This document shows, piece after piece, positions 16,820 to 25,771 of a stretch of DNA of 62,304 bases. The DNA lies in assembly GCA_035548495.1 (NCBI GenBank), contig DASZSV010000024.1, positions 1-62,304 of the forward strand, given 5' to 3'. Source of the stretch: CAILZL01 sp035548495 (GTDB taxonomy: Bacteria > Pseudomonadota > Gammaproteobacteria > Steroidobacterales > Steroidobacteraceae). Positions within the stretch are counted from its first letter, which is position 1. Each line of letters opens with the position of its first letter. The position numbers were made by a program, and so were the translations under genes. A model generated the notes under the pieces. It was not told the DNA's origin. It searched no databases and saw nothing but the letters and a program-made list of their open reading frames with translations.

Positions 16820-17882
16820 TAATCAATCCACCATCAAAACCGACGCCGTGATTGTGGGCGCAGGTCCCTGCGGCTTGTTCCAGGTCTTTGAACTGGGATT
16901 GCTGGGCTTGAAAGCACATCTGGTGGATTCATTGCCCAAGATCGGCGGTCAATGTGTCGAACTGTATCCCGACAAGCCCATTTATGACATTCCTGCCGTG
17001 CCCGTTTGCACCGGTCAACAACTCACTGATCAATTACTGGAACAGATAAAGCCATTCGGTGCGGAGTTTCATCTTGGACAGACGGTGCAAACCGTGCAGA
17101 AAAAAGAAGATGGCCGCTTTGATGTCGTGACCAGTGCAGGCACACGCTTTGATGCCGGTGTGGTCATCATTGCCGGTGGCGTGGGCGCATTTGAATCACG
17201 CAAGTTGCCGGTACCCAATGCAGAAAAATATGAAGGCGGACAGATTCAATACCGCGTGAAAGATCCCAAGGCTTTTGCAGGCAAGGATGTGGTGGTACTC
17301 GGTGGTGGCGACTCCGCGCTCGATTGGGCCGTGGTGCTTGCGGATCATGCCAACAGTGTAATCCTGGTGCACCGCCGTCCGGAATTTCGCGGCGCACATG
17401 CAACGGTGCAAAAACTGGAAGCACTGCGCGATGAACATCGTGCCGACATTCTTATCGGCAACGTCAAGGAACTGGTTGAAGACGGCGACACATTGAAAGG
17501 CATTCGCGTGCAATGCGCCGATGGCGTGACCCGCGTGGTTGATGCCGATCAATTGCTGGTGTTCTACGGCCTGCATCCCAAACTCGGACCCATTGCCGAA
17601 TGGGGTCTTGATATCAACAAGCGCCAGATCACCGTAGACACGGAAAAATTCCAGACCAGTATTCCCGGCATTTATGCTGTCGGTGACATCAATACTTATC
17701 CCGGCAAGAAGAAACTGATTCTTTCCGGCTTTCACGAAGCCGCGCTGGCTGCGTTTGCCATCAAGGAACATCTGGAACCCGGCAAGAAAGTCTTCCTGCA
17801 ATACACCACAACCAGCCCGATCATGCACAAGCGGCTGGGCGTGGCCACCGCGGAAGAAGAAGCCAATCTGGCCAACAAATAA
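16788..17882 (+). CDS. ferredoxin/flavodoxin--NADP(+) reductase, thioredoxin-reductase-like type
   Basis: 364 residues. The FAD site is DAVIVGAGPCGLFQVFELG and the NADPH site VVVLGGGDSALDWAVVL. The C-terminal GIYAVGDINTYPGKKKLILS is typical of the thioredoxin-reductase-like ferredoxin reductases, which lack the CxxC redox pair of true thioredoxin reductase. I see no such pair here. The start is GTG at 16788, with GGAG seven bases upstream, lying within the end of cysK. Its place in the sulfur block suggests it supplies electrons to sulfite reductase. Confidence 0.85.
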   Translation: MSSTTSATAPDNQSTIKTDAVIVGAGPCGLFQVFELGLLGLKAHLVDSLPKIGGQCVELYPDKPIYDIPAVPVCTGQQLTDQLLEQIKPFGAEFHLGQTVQTVQKKEDGRFDVVTSAGTRFDAGVVIIAGGVGAFESRKLPVPNAEKYEGGQIQYRVKDPKAFAGKDVVVLGGGDSALDWAVVLADHANSVILVHRRPEFRGAHATVQKLEALRDEHRADILIGNVKELVEDGDTLKGIRVQCADGVTRVVDADQLLVFYGLHPKLGPIAEWGLDINKRQITVDTEKFQTSIPGIYAVGDINTYPGKKKLILSGFHEAALAAFAIKEHLEPGKKVFLQYTTTSPIMHKRLGVATAEEEANLANK

Positions 17883-17897
17883 GTGGTGAAACAAGTA

Positions 17898-17936
17898 ATG
17901 AAGCATCACAGCACCAAAAGCGCCGTGATGCTTCAT
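17898..17936. terminator. strong hairpin after the sulfur assimilation block
   Basis: Perfect 12-bp arms ATGAAGCATCAC and GTGATGCTTCAT around a 15-base loop, starting 16 bp after the reductase stop. No T-run follows, so termination may need Rho or the hairpin may only stabilise the mRNA end. Confidence 0.5.
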
Positions 17937-18122
17937 CGCTGCCTCCATTGCAAATTGTCAGGTTAAGCAAAACGATACAGATGTAACGCTAACAAACTTC
18001 GCGACGGTGATTATGATGCAACACCGGAAAAACAATATTGGCGATGAAGACATGCACGAAATGTGTTGTGTCTGTGGAAAAGTTATTCCAGAATGCCGGA
18101 GAATTTTTAAAGTCGCACGGCC

Positions 18123-18635
18123 ATGAATAACTTAAAACAATACGTCCGCGATGTTCCCGATTTTCCGAAGCAGGGCATTCTGTTCCGCGACATTGCGCCC
18201 CTGTTGCGCGAGCGCTTTGATGCAACTGTGGCCGCACTGGATGCATTGTTCAGCAATGAAGAATGGCATTCCATTGATGCGCTGGCCGGTATTGAATCGC
18301 GCGGATTCATTCTCGGCGCAGCACTGGCAGCGCGCCGCAACAAGGGATTCGTTCCCGTACGTAAACAAGGCAAGTTGCCGCCGCCGGTGGTGGACATGGC
18401 ATATCAACTGGAATACGGCACTGGCATACTGGAAATGCAGCGTGGCACTGGACGCTTGCTGATCATTGATGATGTGCTCGCCACTGGCGGCACCATGACT
18501 GCAACCGCAGAGTTGTGCGCACAGGCTGGTTATCAGGTGCGTGCACTTGCAGCACTCATTGATCTCAAACTGATAAAGCACTATTCATGGCGCGAGCTGT
18601 CACTGCGTGCAGTCATTTCGTATGAACCCGGCTGA
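18123..18635 (+). CDS. apt: adenine phosphoribosyltransferase
   Basis: 170 residues. It converts adenine and PRPP to AMP in purine salvage. The PRPP loop RLLIIDDVLATGGTMTA and the N-terminal VRDVPDFPKQGILFRDI are family signatures, as is DALAGIESRGFILGAALA. The length is slightly below the 180 of E. coli Apt and nothing is missing. A nucleoside phosphorylase overlaps its 3-prime end, which fits a joint salvage role. Confidence 0.92.
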   Translation: MNNLKQYVRDVPDFPKQGILFRDIAPLLRERFDATVAALDALFSNEEWHSIDALAGIESRGFILGAALAARRNKGFVPVRKQGKLPPPVVDMAYQLEYGTGILEMQRGTGRLLIIDDVLATGGTMTATAELCAQAGYQVRALAALIDLKLIKHYSWRELSLRAVISYEPG

Positions 18636-19230
18636 TCCTCTGCCACCGGTGCTGGTGGTCATGGCCTTGCAACAGGAATCGCAAGGTGTTTTTGAAGCGG
18701 CCGGTGTGCCCGTGCTGTACACCGGGCTGGGCAAGGTGAATGCCGCCATCGCACTTACCCGGCAACTGGCCCGATACAATCATCAATCACGGCCATTACC
18801 GTTGGTGGTCAATTTTGGCACCGCGGGCAGTCACGTTCATCGCAAGGGATCACTACTGGCCTGCCACGAATTCTTGCAGCGTGACATGGACGTGAGCGGA
18901 CTGGGATTTGAAGTAGGTGTTACCCCATTCGAGGACACACCCGCCTTGCTGAAATTCGAACCCGTGTTTGGCCATCTTCCCGCTGCCATTTGCGGCAGCG
19001 GTGATTCCTTTGTCACAGCGCAAACAGGCAGCGAGTACACTGTAGTTGACATGGAAGCATACGCACTGGCCAAGGTATGTTTGCTGGAGCGCGGCAATTT
19101 TGCCTGTGTCAAATATGTCACCGATGGCAGCGATGACGATGCCGGCAATGACTGGCAAAAGAATGCGCACAAGGCTGCTGAATCATTTCTGGACTTGTAC
19201 CGCTGGCTGGTATCGCACCAGCAATACTGA
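18622..19230 (+). CDS. MTA/SAH-nucleosidase-like nucleoside phosphorylase
   Basis: 202 residues of the PNP/UDP family: VVMALQQESQGVF, TGLGKVNAAIAL, NFGTAGSH and the conserved VVDMEAYALAKV, whose Glu contacts the ribose. Near the end, KYVTDGSDDDAGNDW carries the base-contacting Asp (VTDGSD). Adenine released from methylthioadenosine or SAH would be the substrate of the Apt encoded just upstream. The ATG overlaps apt by 14 bp, indicating coupling. It is shorter than E. coli MtnN (about 230), so specificity is uncertain. Confidence 0.78.
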   Translation: MNPADPLPPVLVVMALQQESQGVFEAAGVPVLYTGLGKVNAAIALTRQLARYNHQSRPLPLVVNFGTAGSHVHRKGSLLACHEFLQRDMDVSGLGFEVGVTPFEDTPALLKFEPVFGHLPAAICGSGDSFVTAQTGSEYTVVDMEAYALAKVCLLERGNFACVKYVTDGSDDDAGNDWQKNAHKAAESFLDLYRWLVSHQQY

Positions 19231-19258
19231 AATCAGCCGCAAGATCTGCGCAGCCACT

Positions 19259-20278
19259 CTACTTTTCCCAGTGCAGCACAATATTCTTTTCCAATAATCC
19301 GGCCTTGGTCAGATTGGCATCGGTCCAGTTGCCGTCGGCAGGTGTGCCATTTTTCAGTTGCGATGCGCCTTCCTTCTTGTCACTCAATGCCCAGTTGCAA
19401 TTGGTCAGGTAATGCGCACGCATGAAACGCAACCAGCGCCCGGTTTCAACCCTGTTGATGCCGCCATCACCATTAGCATTGACGCTGCCCCACTCGGTGA
19501 CCATCAGTGCAATGCCTTTGTTCAAGGCATATTCGGCCTTCTTGCGCAGGCTTTCCTTGTGGCTGCCCGCATAAAAGTGGAGTGAATACACGATGTTGCT
19601 GAACCCCGTGATCGGATTATCAGCCGCTTTGTCGACATCCTGTGACCAGGTCTGCGTGCCGACCACAATCAGATTATCGGGGTCGATGGCACGTATCTTC
19701 TGAATCACCTGTTCCGCATAGGGTTTGACCATGGTTGCCCAGTCAACATTGCCCAGCGGTTCGTTGTATATCTCATAGATGATGTTCGGATGGTTGCCAT
19801 AGCGGGTTGCAATGGCCTCGAAGAACTTGATGGCAACGTCCGGATACTTGTATGCATCATGCGAATGCCAATCGACAATCACATACATGCCCTGCGCAAT
19901 CGCGGCATCAATGACCCGCTGTGCGCGCTGCATGTTGTCTTCCGGATTGGTGATGTAGCCACCTGGGGTGGTACCGCCGATGGCGGCACGAATGATGGTG
20001 GCTTTCCATTGGTTGTGTACGTAGGTAACGACGCCAGCATTGTAGAAGCGGTCTTCATGATACAAGCGATCCACAAAGCCTTCCGTATCGCTATTACTCC
20101 AGAACAGGCTGGGGCCTGCAAATGATGCCGGCTTGCCATGACTGTCCACAATCTGATTGCCTTTGACCGACAGCGCACCATGCTTCTCCACGGCTGACAC
20201 CGCGGTTGATGCGGCACCGGCACTGATTGACAGGGTCAACGCAATGACACCGATAACGACTCTGGTGATCGAACTCAT
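19259..20278 (-). CDS. secreted GH5 endoglucanase (GH5_2-like)
   Basis: 339 residues with a signal peptide (1-22, MSSITRVVIGVIALTLSISA). The catalytic acid/base is Glu173 in IIYEIYNEPLG and the nucleophile Glu262 in MVTEWGS. VDWHSHDA and SLHFYAGSHK are standard GH5_2 sites. It would cut beta-1,4-glucan outside the inner membrane. No binding module is attached. The ATG at 20278 follows GGGGA and begins the signal peptide. It diverges from the radical SAM gene at 20.5 kb across a 240-bp gap that must hold both promoters. Confidence 0.88.
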   Translation of the reverse strand: MSSITRVVIGVIALTLSISAGAASTAVSAVEKHGALSVKGNQIVDSHGKPASFAGPSLFWSNSDTEGFVDRLYHEDRFYNAGVVTYVHNQWKATIIRAAIGGTTPGGYITNPEDNMQRAQRVIDAAIAQGMYVIVDWHSHDAYKYPDVAIKFFEAIATRYGNHPNIIYEIYNEPLGNVDWATMVKPYAEQVIQKIRAIDPDNLIVVGTQTWSQDVDKAADNPITGFSNIVYSLHFYAGSHKESLRKKAEYALNKGIALMVTEWGSVNANGDGGINRVETGRWLRFMRAHYLTNCNWALSDKKEGASQLKNGTPADGNWTDANLTKAGLLEKNIVLHWEK

Positions 20279-20518
20279 ATTTCCCCACAATACGCCGGAC
20301 CCTTGATGGTGCCGCGGCAATTCATGGATTGATCCCATGCAGTAAACCGCGGCTTTTGACATACAACTTATTTGTCTGCGTTTTCAGTCAGTATAGCCAA
20401 ACCCCGGAAATTAAAACATATTTGCATTGAACTTGAGTTAAATTACAACGCCACCAAGCAATATGGTTGCAACTCTTCTGGAAAAGCACCCGGCACGACA
20501 AGGTGACCGCTAACAATC

Positions 20519-21703
20519 ATGACAGCCTGTGGTAAACATTTCTGCATTCTGCCCTTTGTTCACATCCACATGGAAAGTTCGGGTGACCTGAGTCCCTGCT
20601 GTATCAACAGTACTGCCATGGGCAACGTCAATGACGGTACGCTGCAAGACCTGTGGCAATCGGAAAAATACCGGCAACTGCGCACTGCCATGCTGAATGA
20701 CGCTTACATTCCCGGTTGTGAAATCTGTTACAGCCAGGAGCGCGGCAAACACCATAGTCTGCGCACCCACAGCAACGAGAAATTCGCGCGTTTCATCGAG
20801 CGTGCTGCTGTGACGCCTGATGATCCGGTCTATTTCGATCTCAGATTCTCCAATCTCTGCAATCTCAAATGCAGAAGTTGCGAGCACAAATCAAGCAGTC
20901 TGTGGTTCGATGATGCCAAAGCACTGGGACTGGCCGCAGACAATCAGGCATTAATAAAAGCGAGCAACGACTCCGCCTCCCTGCTGCAACAGATACGCAA
21001 CTACCTGCCCAATGCAGTGGAGTTCTATTTCGCTGGCGGCGAACCGCTGGTCATGGAGGAACACTACGCCTTACTGGACATGCTGATTGCAGAGGGCCGC
21101 ACCGACGTACGGCTGGTCTACAACAGCAACTTCATGAAGGTGCAATTCAGGGGCAAAACCATTTTTGATTTCTGGCGTCATTTCAGCAATGTTGAACTCT
21201 GCATCAGCCTGGACGCCATCAATGAAACTGCCTCCTATGTCAGGAAAGGCACGCGCTTTGCCGATCTCGTCGAAAACCGGCGCCTGCTTGGCGAGCTAAC
21301 TCCACACATCAAGGTTGCCTGCACCCCAACCGTGAGTCTTCTGAACATAGGTTCACTGGATAAATTATTGCAATTCATCCTCGACAGGAAATTCTGCGAT
21401 CCTGGCAAGATACATCTCAATATCCTGGAATATCCGTTGTACTACAACATCAAGGCAGCACCCCAGCATGTCAAGGACCTCATCAGGAACAGGCTTGACG
21501 TGTTTTCAGCATCCATTGCACATCATGCTCACCTGACCGGGCAAATTGCCAATGTCCTGCAATATCTCAGCTCTGGTGATCTTACTGGTGAGCTTGAACA
21601 TTTCAGGGAAGTGACTTTGAAGCTGGATGCATTGCGTGGTGAAGATTACAAACACATTCTTGCGGATGATGATCCGGCACGTCTCATTCTCGAACAGCGC
21701 TGA
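20519..21703 (+). CDS. radical SAM enzyme with N-terminal twitch/SPASM-like cysteines
   Basis: 394 residues. The radical SAM cluster motif is CNLKCRSC (Cys114, Cys118, Cys121). Before it, at residues 9-70, lie HFCILPFVHIHM, LSPCCIN and GCEICYSQE, the cysteine pattern of a SPASM/twitch auxiliary-cluster domain. That domain normally follows the radical SAM core. FYFAGGEPLVMEEHY is the SAM-binding GGE motif. The order matches the N-terminal-twitch class (N_Twi_rSAM), whose substrates are unknown. A second enzyme of this layout lies in the large operon at 30 kb. No precursor peptide gene is evident next to it. Confidence 0.85.
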   Translation: MTACGKHFCILPFVHIHMESSGDLSPCCINSTAMGNVNDGTLQDLWQSEKYRQLRTAMLNDAYIPGCEICYSQERGKHHSLRTHSNEKFARFIERAAVTPDDPVYFDLRFSNLCNLKCRSCEHKSSSLWFDDAKALGLAADNQALIKASNDSASLLQQIRNYLPNAVEFYFAGGEPLVMEEHYALLDMLIAEGRTDVRLVYNSNFMKVQFRGKTIFDFWRHFSNVELCISLDAINETASYVRKGTRFADLVENRRLLGELTPHIKVACTPTVSLLNIGSLDKLLQFILDRKFCDPGKIHLNILEYPLYYNIKAAPQHVKDLIRNRLDVFSASIAHHAHLTGQIANVLQYLSSGDLTGELEHFREVTLKLDALRGEDYKHILADDDPARLILEQR

Positions 21704-21780
21704 TTTGTGCTGGCACACATTCAATCCGTCCACGCTGCCTGATTGCTGATCGTCCCAATTCTGATCTTGATGCCGATCCT

Positions 21781-21812
21781 GAAGCAGAAGAGCATTCCTG
21801 CTCTACTGCTTC
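21781..21812. terminator. hairpin between convergent genes
   Basis: GAAGCAGAAGAGCA and TGCTCTACTGCTTC pair over 14 bp with one mismatch around a TTCC tetraloop. It lies midway between the radical SAM gene and a GH5 gene, whose ends face each other. There is no T-run, so bidirectional termination is likely but unproven. Confidence 0.5.
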
Positions 21813-21886
21813 AACCATTCACACGGCATTATCAGAGCAACCGCATCCATGCAGTTGGTCATGACTAGAATCTGTCTCAAAACATA

Positions 21887-22999
21887 TCAGTCGTTCTTGC
21901 AACGCGGATCCGTATCGTTCTTGTTGCACAGATCCGGCATTGGCCGGTGCATGGCTCCCTTGAAGAACTCGCCACTGCCGGTAAGCTTGAATCCATCAAA
22001 ACTCTTCAACAGGGTTGGACCCCAGTCGGGATCAAAGGCCCATGCTACCCAACTGATACCGCGTGATTCCAGAAACCGCGTGATACGGTTGCCATAGTCC
22101 TGTTCACCTGCAGGTTCACCTGGCTTGGCATCAAAGCCGATTTCGGTTGCGATGACCGGATATTGACCAGCTGCAAATGCAAAGTCTTCTTCCCAGCGTG
22201 ACTCCCACGGCTGGCCACGCTTGAAGGGATAAGGATGCACAACATAACCAATACCTTGCGCATTCACAGGATCGAAATGCAGATCGTTAAGGTTGTAGGC
22301 CCAGTCAAATCCCGCCACCAGTGGAATATGTTCCTTGTCCCAGAAACGGATAATCCCGATCATTTCCTCATTCAATTGCCGCCACTCCGCCCAGCTCATT
22401 GAACCAAGCATGCCGTTGTAATGAGTGGGTTCGTTGAACAACTCATAGAACGCCACGGTATTGTTGCCCTTGAAGTGCTGCGCAATCAGCCGCCAGAACT
22501 GAAACGTTTCCTGTTGCGTGGTGACATACATGGGATCCTGATACAGACCCGACTTGAGATTGCCGATGGAATGCCAGTCGATAATCACGTACAGGCCAAG
22601 ATCAGTACACCAGTCCACAGCCTGGTCGAGCAACGCAATGGAACCTTTATCGCCATGAATGCGCCATGAAACAGGATGCACCGGAATTCTTACCAGATTC
22701 GCGCCCATATCCTTGACGGCTGCAAACAGTTCCCTGTTCCAGTGACCCTGACTGATGAGTTTGTCGGGATCTGCAACTGACACACCGCGAAACAGGATGG
22801 GACCAACACCCGCTTTGACGAAGTGATTGCCCTGCACCGAAATCAGCGGCAATACCTTGGCCCTGGGATTGGGCGGGGGCGCTGTCCAGCTCTCATTCCA
22901 CCAGCCCGATGATGATGGGCGCGTTTCTGCCTGCGCCAGCGGCAGCATGAACATCATCAACAATCCAAGCAACCCCACTCTCACATTCGCATATTTCAT
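21887..22999 (-). CDS. secreted GH5 glycosidase, paralogue 1
   Basis: 370 residues with a signal peptide (1-25). The catalytic pair is Glu190 in FYELFNEPTHY and Glu286 in VIATEIGF. VRIPVHPVSWR and IIDWHSIGN complete the GH5 active site. The N-terminal segment GNHFVKAGVGPILFRGVSVA is shared almost word for word with the next gene, so the two are tandem duplicates. The C-terminal tail has two extra cysteines (LCNKNDTDPRC). It probably acts on a beta-glucan; the subfamily cannot be fixed by eye. Confidence 0.87.
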   Translation of the reverse strand: MKYANVRVGLLGLLMMFMLPLAQAETRPSSSGWWNESWTAPPPNPRAKVLPLISVQGNHFVKAGVGPILFRGVSVADPDKLISQGHWNRELFAAVKDMGANLVRIPVHPVSWRIHGDKGSIALLDQAVDWCTDLGLYVIIDWHSIGNLKSGLYQDPMYVTTQQETFQFWRLIAQHFKGNNTVAFYELFNEPTHYNGMLGSMSWAEWRQLNEEMIGIIRFWDKEHIPLVAGFDWAYNLNDLHFDPVNAQGIGYVVHPYPFKRGQPWESRWEEDFAFAAGQYPVIATEIGFDAKPGEPAGEQDYGNRITRFLESRGISWVAWAFDPDWGPTLLKSFDGFKLTGSGEFFKGAMHRPMPDLCNKNDTDPRCKND

Positions 23000-23224
23000 G
23001 ATTGAATCACCTTCATTAAATGATTTTCTTGTTCCTTACTTTCTGTTTGTAACAATGCTTTCCTGCGGCCTTGCATGTCCAGCAGTGCGATAAAAACATT
23101 CTTCAGCACGGCCAGCGTCAAGAAGCGTATCTTAACGCCGCAATAACAGACTTATCATCTTAATTTACATGTTCCTTTTGGCGCATGGTGTTTCAAGACA
23201 CCTTCCGTCAACTCATAACGAGTG

Positions 23225-24814
23225 TCATTGTGGACTTTTCGACTGTTTGATCAACCATCGCTGGCCTGAGTCATCACCAGTGAGCGACTGCAAATGTATT
23301 GTCGCCGTATTGCCGGCACCCGTGATCGTAAGATACTTGCCGGTCCAGACATTTTTAAGTCTTATCTCATTGTTGCCGGCAATTGGTTCAATAATCCATT
23401 CCTCGCTGCCCCAGCCAGCATTCAGTGTGTATGTAACAACCTCCGCGCCCTCAGCGTCACTTGCAACGTTAAGATATGTACCGAACCCGACATTCTTCAA
23501 TCGCACATATCCCAGGTTTTCGACCGGTTCAATCATCCATTGCTGATTGTTCAGAGCAGAAACAGCGGGCAGGGCTCCGGTCGGTGCATTGTTGGCGTTA
23601 CTTGTGCCAGTCAGCAGTTTTCCTGACAAAGCATCGACCAGAGATGCGGTATAGGTCGCTGGCGCCGCGCGATAGATCACCTCGTATTTGTAGTTGTCGG
23701 AACATTCTTCATCAGGATGCCCGCTGGAACTGCATTGAGGCGTCGCCGGCCGTTGCAAGGCCGCCTTGAAGAATTCGCCAGTGCTGGTCAACTTGAATCC
23801 ATCAAAACTCTTCAATAATGACGGCCCCCAATCAGGATCAAACGCCCACGCCACCCAGCCAATACCATGTGATTCAAGAAACCGCGTGACGCGATTGCCG
23901 TAATGCTGATCATCAACCACGTCGCCGGATTTCAGGTCAAAACCGATTTCTGTTGCGAGGACGGGATATTGTTTGGCTGCAAATGCAAAGTCCTCTTCCC
24001 AGCGTGGCTCCCACGGCTGGCCGCGTTTGAAGGCATAGGGATGTGTCACGTATCCAATGCCAGGTGCATTTACCGGCTCATAACGAAGATTGCCGAGATC
24101 GTAGGCCCAATCAAATCCGGCTACCAATGGAATGGTTTCGTGATCCGAGTAGCGGATGATACTGATCATTTCTTCATTAAGCTGCCGCCATTCGCTCCAG
24201 CTCATATTGCCCAGCATGCCGCCATAATGAGTGGGCTCATTGAACAATTCATAAAACGCGACTGTATTGTTCCCGCTGAAATGTTGAGCGATGATCCGCC
24301 AGAAAGCAAACGTTTCCTGTTGTGTGGTGGCATACATGGAATCGTGATACTGGCCGGATTTGAGATTGCCGATGGAATGCCAGTCGATGATCACATACAG
24401 ACCCAGATCAGTGCACCAGTCTACAGCCTGATCGAGCAATGCAATGGAACCCTGCTCGCCATGAATGCGCCATGAAACGGGATGTACGGGAATGCGGACA
24501 ATATTTGCACCCATGCCCTTTACTGCGGCAAACAATTCTTTGTTCCAGTGTCCCTGGCTGACGAGCTTGTCGGGATCTGCAACCGACACACCGCGAAACA
24601 GGATGGGACCACCGCCCGCTTTGACGAAGTGATTGCCTTCCACTGAAATCAAGGGTAACGCCCTTGCCCTGGGTCCGGGCTTGAGCGGAAGTTTCACGCT
24701 TTCATTCCACCAGTGCGATGGCGATGGTTGAGGCGCCGCCCATGCTGATAACGACAACATCGCAAGCACAGTCAACAGCATCAGGCGCGCTGTACTAAAA
24801 CAGACATGCTTCAT
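23225..24814 (-). CDS. secreted GH5 glycosidase with C-terminal ricin-type (CBM13-like) module, paralogue 2
   Basis: 529 residues: a signal peptide (1-27), then a GH5 domain to about 355 with Glu193 (ELFNEPTHY) and Glu289 (LATEIGF). A 150-residue beta-trefoil follows, holding three QxW-type repeats (QQW at 425, EEW at 472, QRW at 519), the mark of ricin-B/CBM13 lectin modules. Paralogue 1 lacks this module. A good ribosome binding site (AAGGGGATAATC before ATG) supports the start. It lies 167 bp downstream of the last exporter gene of the big operon and may be read from it or from its own promoter. Confidence 0.87.
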   Translation of the reverse strand: MKHVCFSTARLMLLTVLAMLSLSAWAAPQPSPSHWWNESVKLPLKPGPRARALPLISVEGNHFVKAGGGPILFRGVSVADPDKLVSQGHWNKELFAAVKGMGANIVRIPVHPVSWRIHGEQGSIALLDQAVDWCTDLGLYVIIDWHSIGNLKSGQYHDSMYATTQQETFAFWRIIAQHFSGNNTVAFYELFNEPTHYGGMLGNMSWSEWRQLNEEMISIIRYSDHETIPLVAGFDWAYDLGNLRYEPVNAPGIGYVTHPYAFKRGQPWEPRWEEDFAFAAKQYPVLATEIGFDLKSGDVVDDQHYGNRVTRFLESHGIGWVAWAFDPDWGPSLLKSFDGFKLTSTGEFFKAALQRPATPQCSSSGHPDEECSDNYKYEVIYRAAPATYTASLVDALSGKLLTGTSNANNAPTGALPAVSALNNQQWMIEPVENLGYVRLKNVGFGTYLNVASDAEGAEVVTYTLNAGWGSEEWIIEPIAGNNEIRLKNVWTGKYLTITGAGNTATIHLQSLTGDDSGQRWLIKQSKSPQ

Positions 24815-24981
24815 GATTATCCCCTTGCCAGATCAGTTGTTTTACCCAGGAGTCAATGTCTGCACGCTTCTTCCGATTGTTTTCATGCGAAAGAAAATCA
24901 CCGACGGAAGTATTCACAGAGAATGCGTCATACAAATACAATGCCCTCTCGGAACATTCACGCCCTGCGTGCAAATCAGTC

Positions 24982-25770
24982 TCACGTTGCAGGCAATTCA
25001 TAACGCTGCACTCCCTTCAGCCAGAGCCTGACCGCCACCATCCACAACACCACAATAATGCCCAGCATGGCGTACAGTGGAACAACGCTGGGCGTTTTTC
25101 CCATCAATATGGAACATGGATAGAACGATACGAATGCGATGGGCAGCAATGTAGATAGCAGAGTTCCCATCATGCGTCCGTAAATGCCCAGAGGAAAATA
25201 TGCAACGCCGTGAATGCTTGCCAGAAATCCCAGCAGAGGATTGGAAATGGTGAACCAGAATGCCATGGCGCTGGCAAGAACAATCATTCCCGCAAACAAT
25301 GCCGCAGACATCAATGTCAGAAGAACCAGCTCGCCGGTGCGCGGCAGTGTCCAGTGAAATCCGGTCGAACCCGCTGCTGCATGCAGTGTTAACACGCCAA
25401 GCGCAATGGTTGCAATGGAGCGGATGTCAAAGGATTCTGCAAAAAAATGAAACAGCGGATTCAGCGGCCTGATCTTGTACTTGATGAATCCGCCCGAGGT
25501 AACGGCATCCCTTAAACCCCATGCCTGATTGAAGAACAGCCACGCCACGCCCGACACCATCAGGTTGTAACCATATGCGAAGATGATTTCACTCTTGATC
25601 CAGCCGTCGATGTTCTGCGTTCTCTGAAAGATGGCCCAGATGGAAAACCGGGCCAGTGCAAACGACAGTAACAGGCAAACGATACCGATGACAAAGTCGG
25701 CGCGGTAGACCATCAATGTCTTTAGATGCTTTGACAGAAACATCAGGTACAGCTGCACATGCCTTTTCAT
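24982..25770 (-). CDS. ABC-2 family permease, exporter subunit 2
   Basis: 262 residues with about six transmembrane segments, of the ABC-2 type in PF06182-like two-permease exporters. It would pair with the permease just upstream and the ATPase before it. The start ATG follows the neighbour's stop by one base. A GTG overlapping the neighbour is an alternative start. This is the last clear gene of the 14-gene operon. Substrate unknown; related trios have been linked to export of hydrophobic or glycosylated compounds. Confidence 0.78.
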   Translation of the reverse strand: MKRHVQLYLMFLSKHLKTLMVYRADFVIGIVCLLLSFALARFSIWAIFQRTQNIDGWIKSEIIFAYGYNLMVSGVAWLFFNQAWGLRDAVTSGGFIKYKIRPLNPLFHFFAESFDIRSIATIALGVLTLHAAAGSTGFHWTLPRTGELVLLTLMSAALFAGMIVLASAMAFWFTISNPLLGFLASIHGVAYFPLGIYGRMMGTLLSTLLPIAFVSFYPCSILMGKTPSVVPLYAMLGIIVVLWMVAVRLWLKGVQRYELPAT

Positions 25771-25771
25771 C

